A DNA stretch of 64,000 bases from positions 372,001-436,000 of the forward strand of contig NZ_JANUXN010000003.1 in NCBI RefSeq assembly GCF_025699485.1. The letters are read 5' to 3'. Positions 63,309-64,000 of this stretch are shown here, piece after piece. Numbering within the stretch: position 1 is the first letter of the stretch; every line of letters begins with the position of its first letter. A program made the translations under genes and the position numbers. This DNA is from Thauera carbonicopians (GTDB taxonomy: Bacteria > Pseudomonadota > Gammaproteobacteria > Burkholderiales > Rhodocyclaceae). A model generated the notes under the pieces. That model worked only from the letters and a program-made list of their open reading frames with translations, was not told the DNA's origin and did no database searches.

Positions 63309-64000
63309 GTGAGTGCCCCGCTGGCCGCCATTGAACTTACCCGCCCGCGCGCGGCGGTGAACGTGCTGCGCAGCTACGGCGTGCTCATCGATGGCCGCAA
63401 GGTGGACAGCCTCGAAGCGGGTGCTACGCGGCGCTATGCCTTGCCGGCCGGCGCCCACGAGATCGGTGTGGAGATGGATTTCTACAAGAGCCTGCCGCTG
63501 ATGCTCGAATTGCGTGCGGGCCAGACCGTGCGCCTGGAATGCGGCGAAAGAGCGCCCTTGCTCGGCCAGAGTGGACTGTCCTTGCGCGGGCTGGGCGCAG
63601 CGTTCGGTTCGATGCTGTCACCAAGCGACTATTTCTACCTGAGCGTCGTCGGCACCGAAGTGGCCGAGGCGCCTGCAGCCGGCTCCGCGACCGCAGCAGC
63701 GGACCGCATCACGCCTCCGCCGCGCCTGCAGGCGAGCGCCGAGCCGATGATCTTCCTGTCCTACCGCCGCGACGACACCGAACACATCACCGGCCGTATC
63801 CGCGACCGGCTCGGCATGTGCTTCGGCGAACACGCGATCTTCCGCGACGTCGACTCGATCCCGGCCGGCATGGACTTCGTGCGCAAGGTCGAGGAAACGA
63901 TCCGGGTCGCGCATGCGATGGTGGCGATCATCGGTCCGCAATGGGCCGAGGCTACCGATCGCCAGGGCCGCCGCCGCCTCGATCAGGCCGACGATCCGGT
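63309..64000 (+). CDS. TIR-domain protein, truncated by the window edge
   Basis: GTG start with GGGAG ten bases upstream. The first ~130 residues form a small beta-rich domain, PEGA-like (VLIDGRKVDSLEAGATRRYALPAGAHEIGVEMDF), and a linker. From about residue 146 a TIR fold begins: PMIFLSYRRDDTEHITGRIRDRL, EHAIFRDVDSIPAGMDFVRKVEE and MVAIIGPQWAEATD. Bacterial TIR domains can be NAD-degrading effectors of phage defence, or scaffolds. At least 230 residues; the 3' end and any further domains lie outside. Confidence 0.8.
   Translation, partial: MSAPLAAIELTRPRAAVNVLRSYGVLIDGRKVDSLEAGATRRYALPAGAHEIGVEMDFYKSLPLMLELRAGQTVRLECGERAPLLGQSGLSLRGLGAAFGSMLSPSDYFYLSVVGTEVAEAPAAGSATAAADRITPPPRLQASAEPMIFLSYRRDDTEHITGRIRDRLGMCFGEHAIFRDVDSIPAGMDFVRKVEETIRVAHAMVAIIGPQWAEATDRQGRRRLDQADDP

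Overview
The window looks like chromosomal DNA of a high-GC betaproteobacterium, most likely a Thauera/Azoarcus-type member of the Rhodocyclales. This is inferred from GC-rich codon use, gene content and family style; no rRNA or marker gene is present to prove it. No rRNA, tRNA, CRISPR array or intact insertion sequence was found.

Layout. (1) 1-17.5 kb is mixed housekeeping and accessory DNA: an MFS carrier, a rhodanese, a PACE-family efflux gene preceded by what looks like a guanidine-II (mini-ykkC) riboswitch, murB, two RidA proteins, an AidB-like acyl-CoA dehydrogenase with its TetR regulator, a glutathione-linked cluster (GST plus two 2-hydroxychromene-2-carboxylate isomerase-like proteins), an HpaB/AbfD-like oxidoreductase with a TetR regulator, a UbiB-type kinase and an AbrB/PIN toxin-antitoxin pair. 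(2) 17.5-26.4 kb is an iron or heme uptake locus: Fur-like box, FecI sigma factor, FecR, TonB-dependent receptor with STN signalling domain, a hemophilin-like secreted protein broken by a one-base frameshift, its Slam (type XI) outer-membrane translocator and a membrane-anchored alpha/beta hydrolase. (3) 26.3-26.9 kb holds a decayed Xre/RES toxin-antitoxin locus.

(4) 27-61.3 kb is a large nitrogen-scavenging region. It holds urtABCDE (urea ABC transporter), amiE (aliphatic amidase) with a CbbQ/CbbO-type AAA+ and VWA pair, a second Urt/Fmd-type ABC transporter in one operon with fmdA (formamidase) and fmdB, a permease-fused hybrid histidine kinase with a LuxR-type response regulator, a Tsx-like porin, and ureDABCEFG. 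It is interrupted at 36.9-40.4 kb by decayed rhuM and PIN fragments, a lipoprotein gene and a hipBA module, and at 51.6-55.7 kb by dksA, a TetR gene, a DMT carrier and a methyltransferase. (5) 61.4-64 kb carries a YkgJ-type cysteine-cluster protein, a DUF3617 protein, a zinc-ribbon membrane protein and a TIR-domain protein cut by the window edge.

How it fits together. Amides and urea would cross the outer membrane through the porin, be bound by the two periplasmic binding proteins and imported by the two ABC systems. Formamidase and amidase would release ammonium from amides, and urease would release it from urea. Canonical sigma-54 -24/-12 elements with NtrC-type dyads upstream are visible before urtA, ureD and the hybrid kinase, so nitrogen limitation probably drives the set. 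A second palindrome, ATACGTC-N4-GACGTAT, occurs before both amiE and the second transporter operon and is a candidate target of the kinase/regulator pair. The main candidates for undescribed biology are the riboswitch-PACE pairing, the permease-kinase sensor with its amide regulon, and the FecIR-controlled hemophilin/Slam locus.
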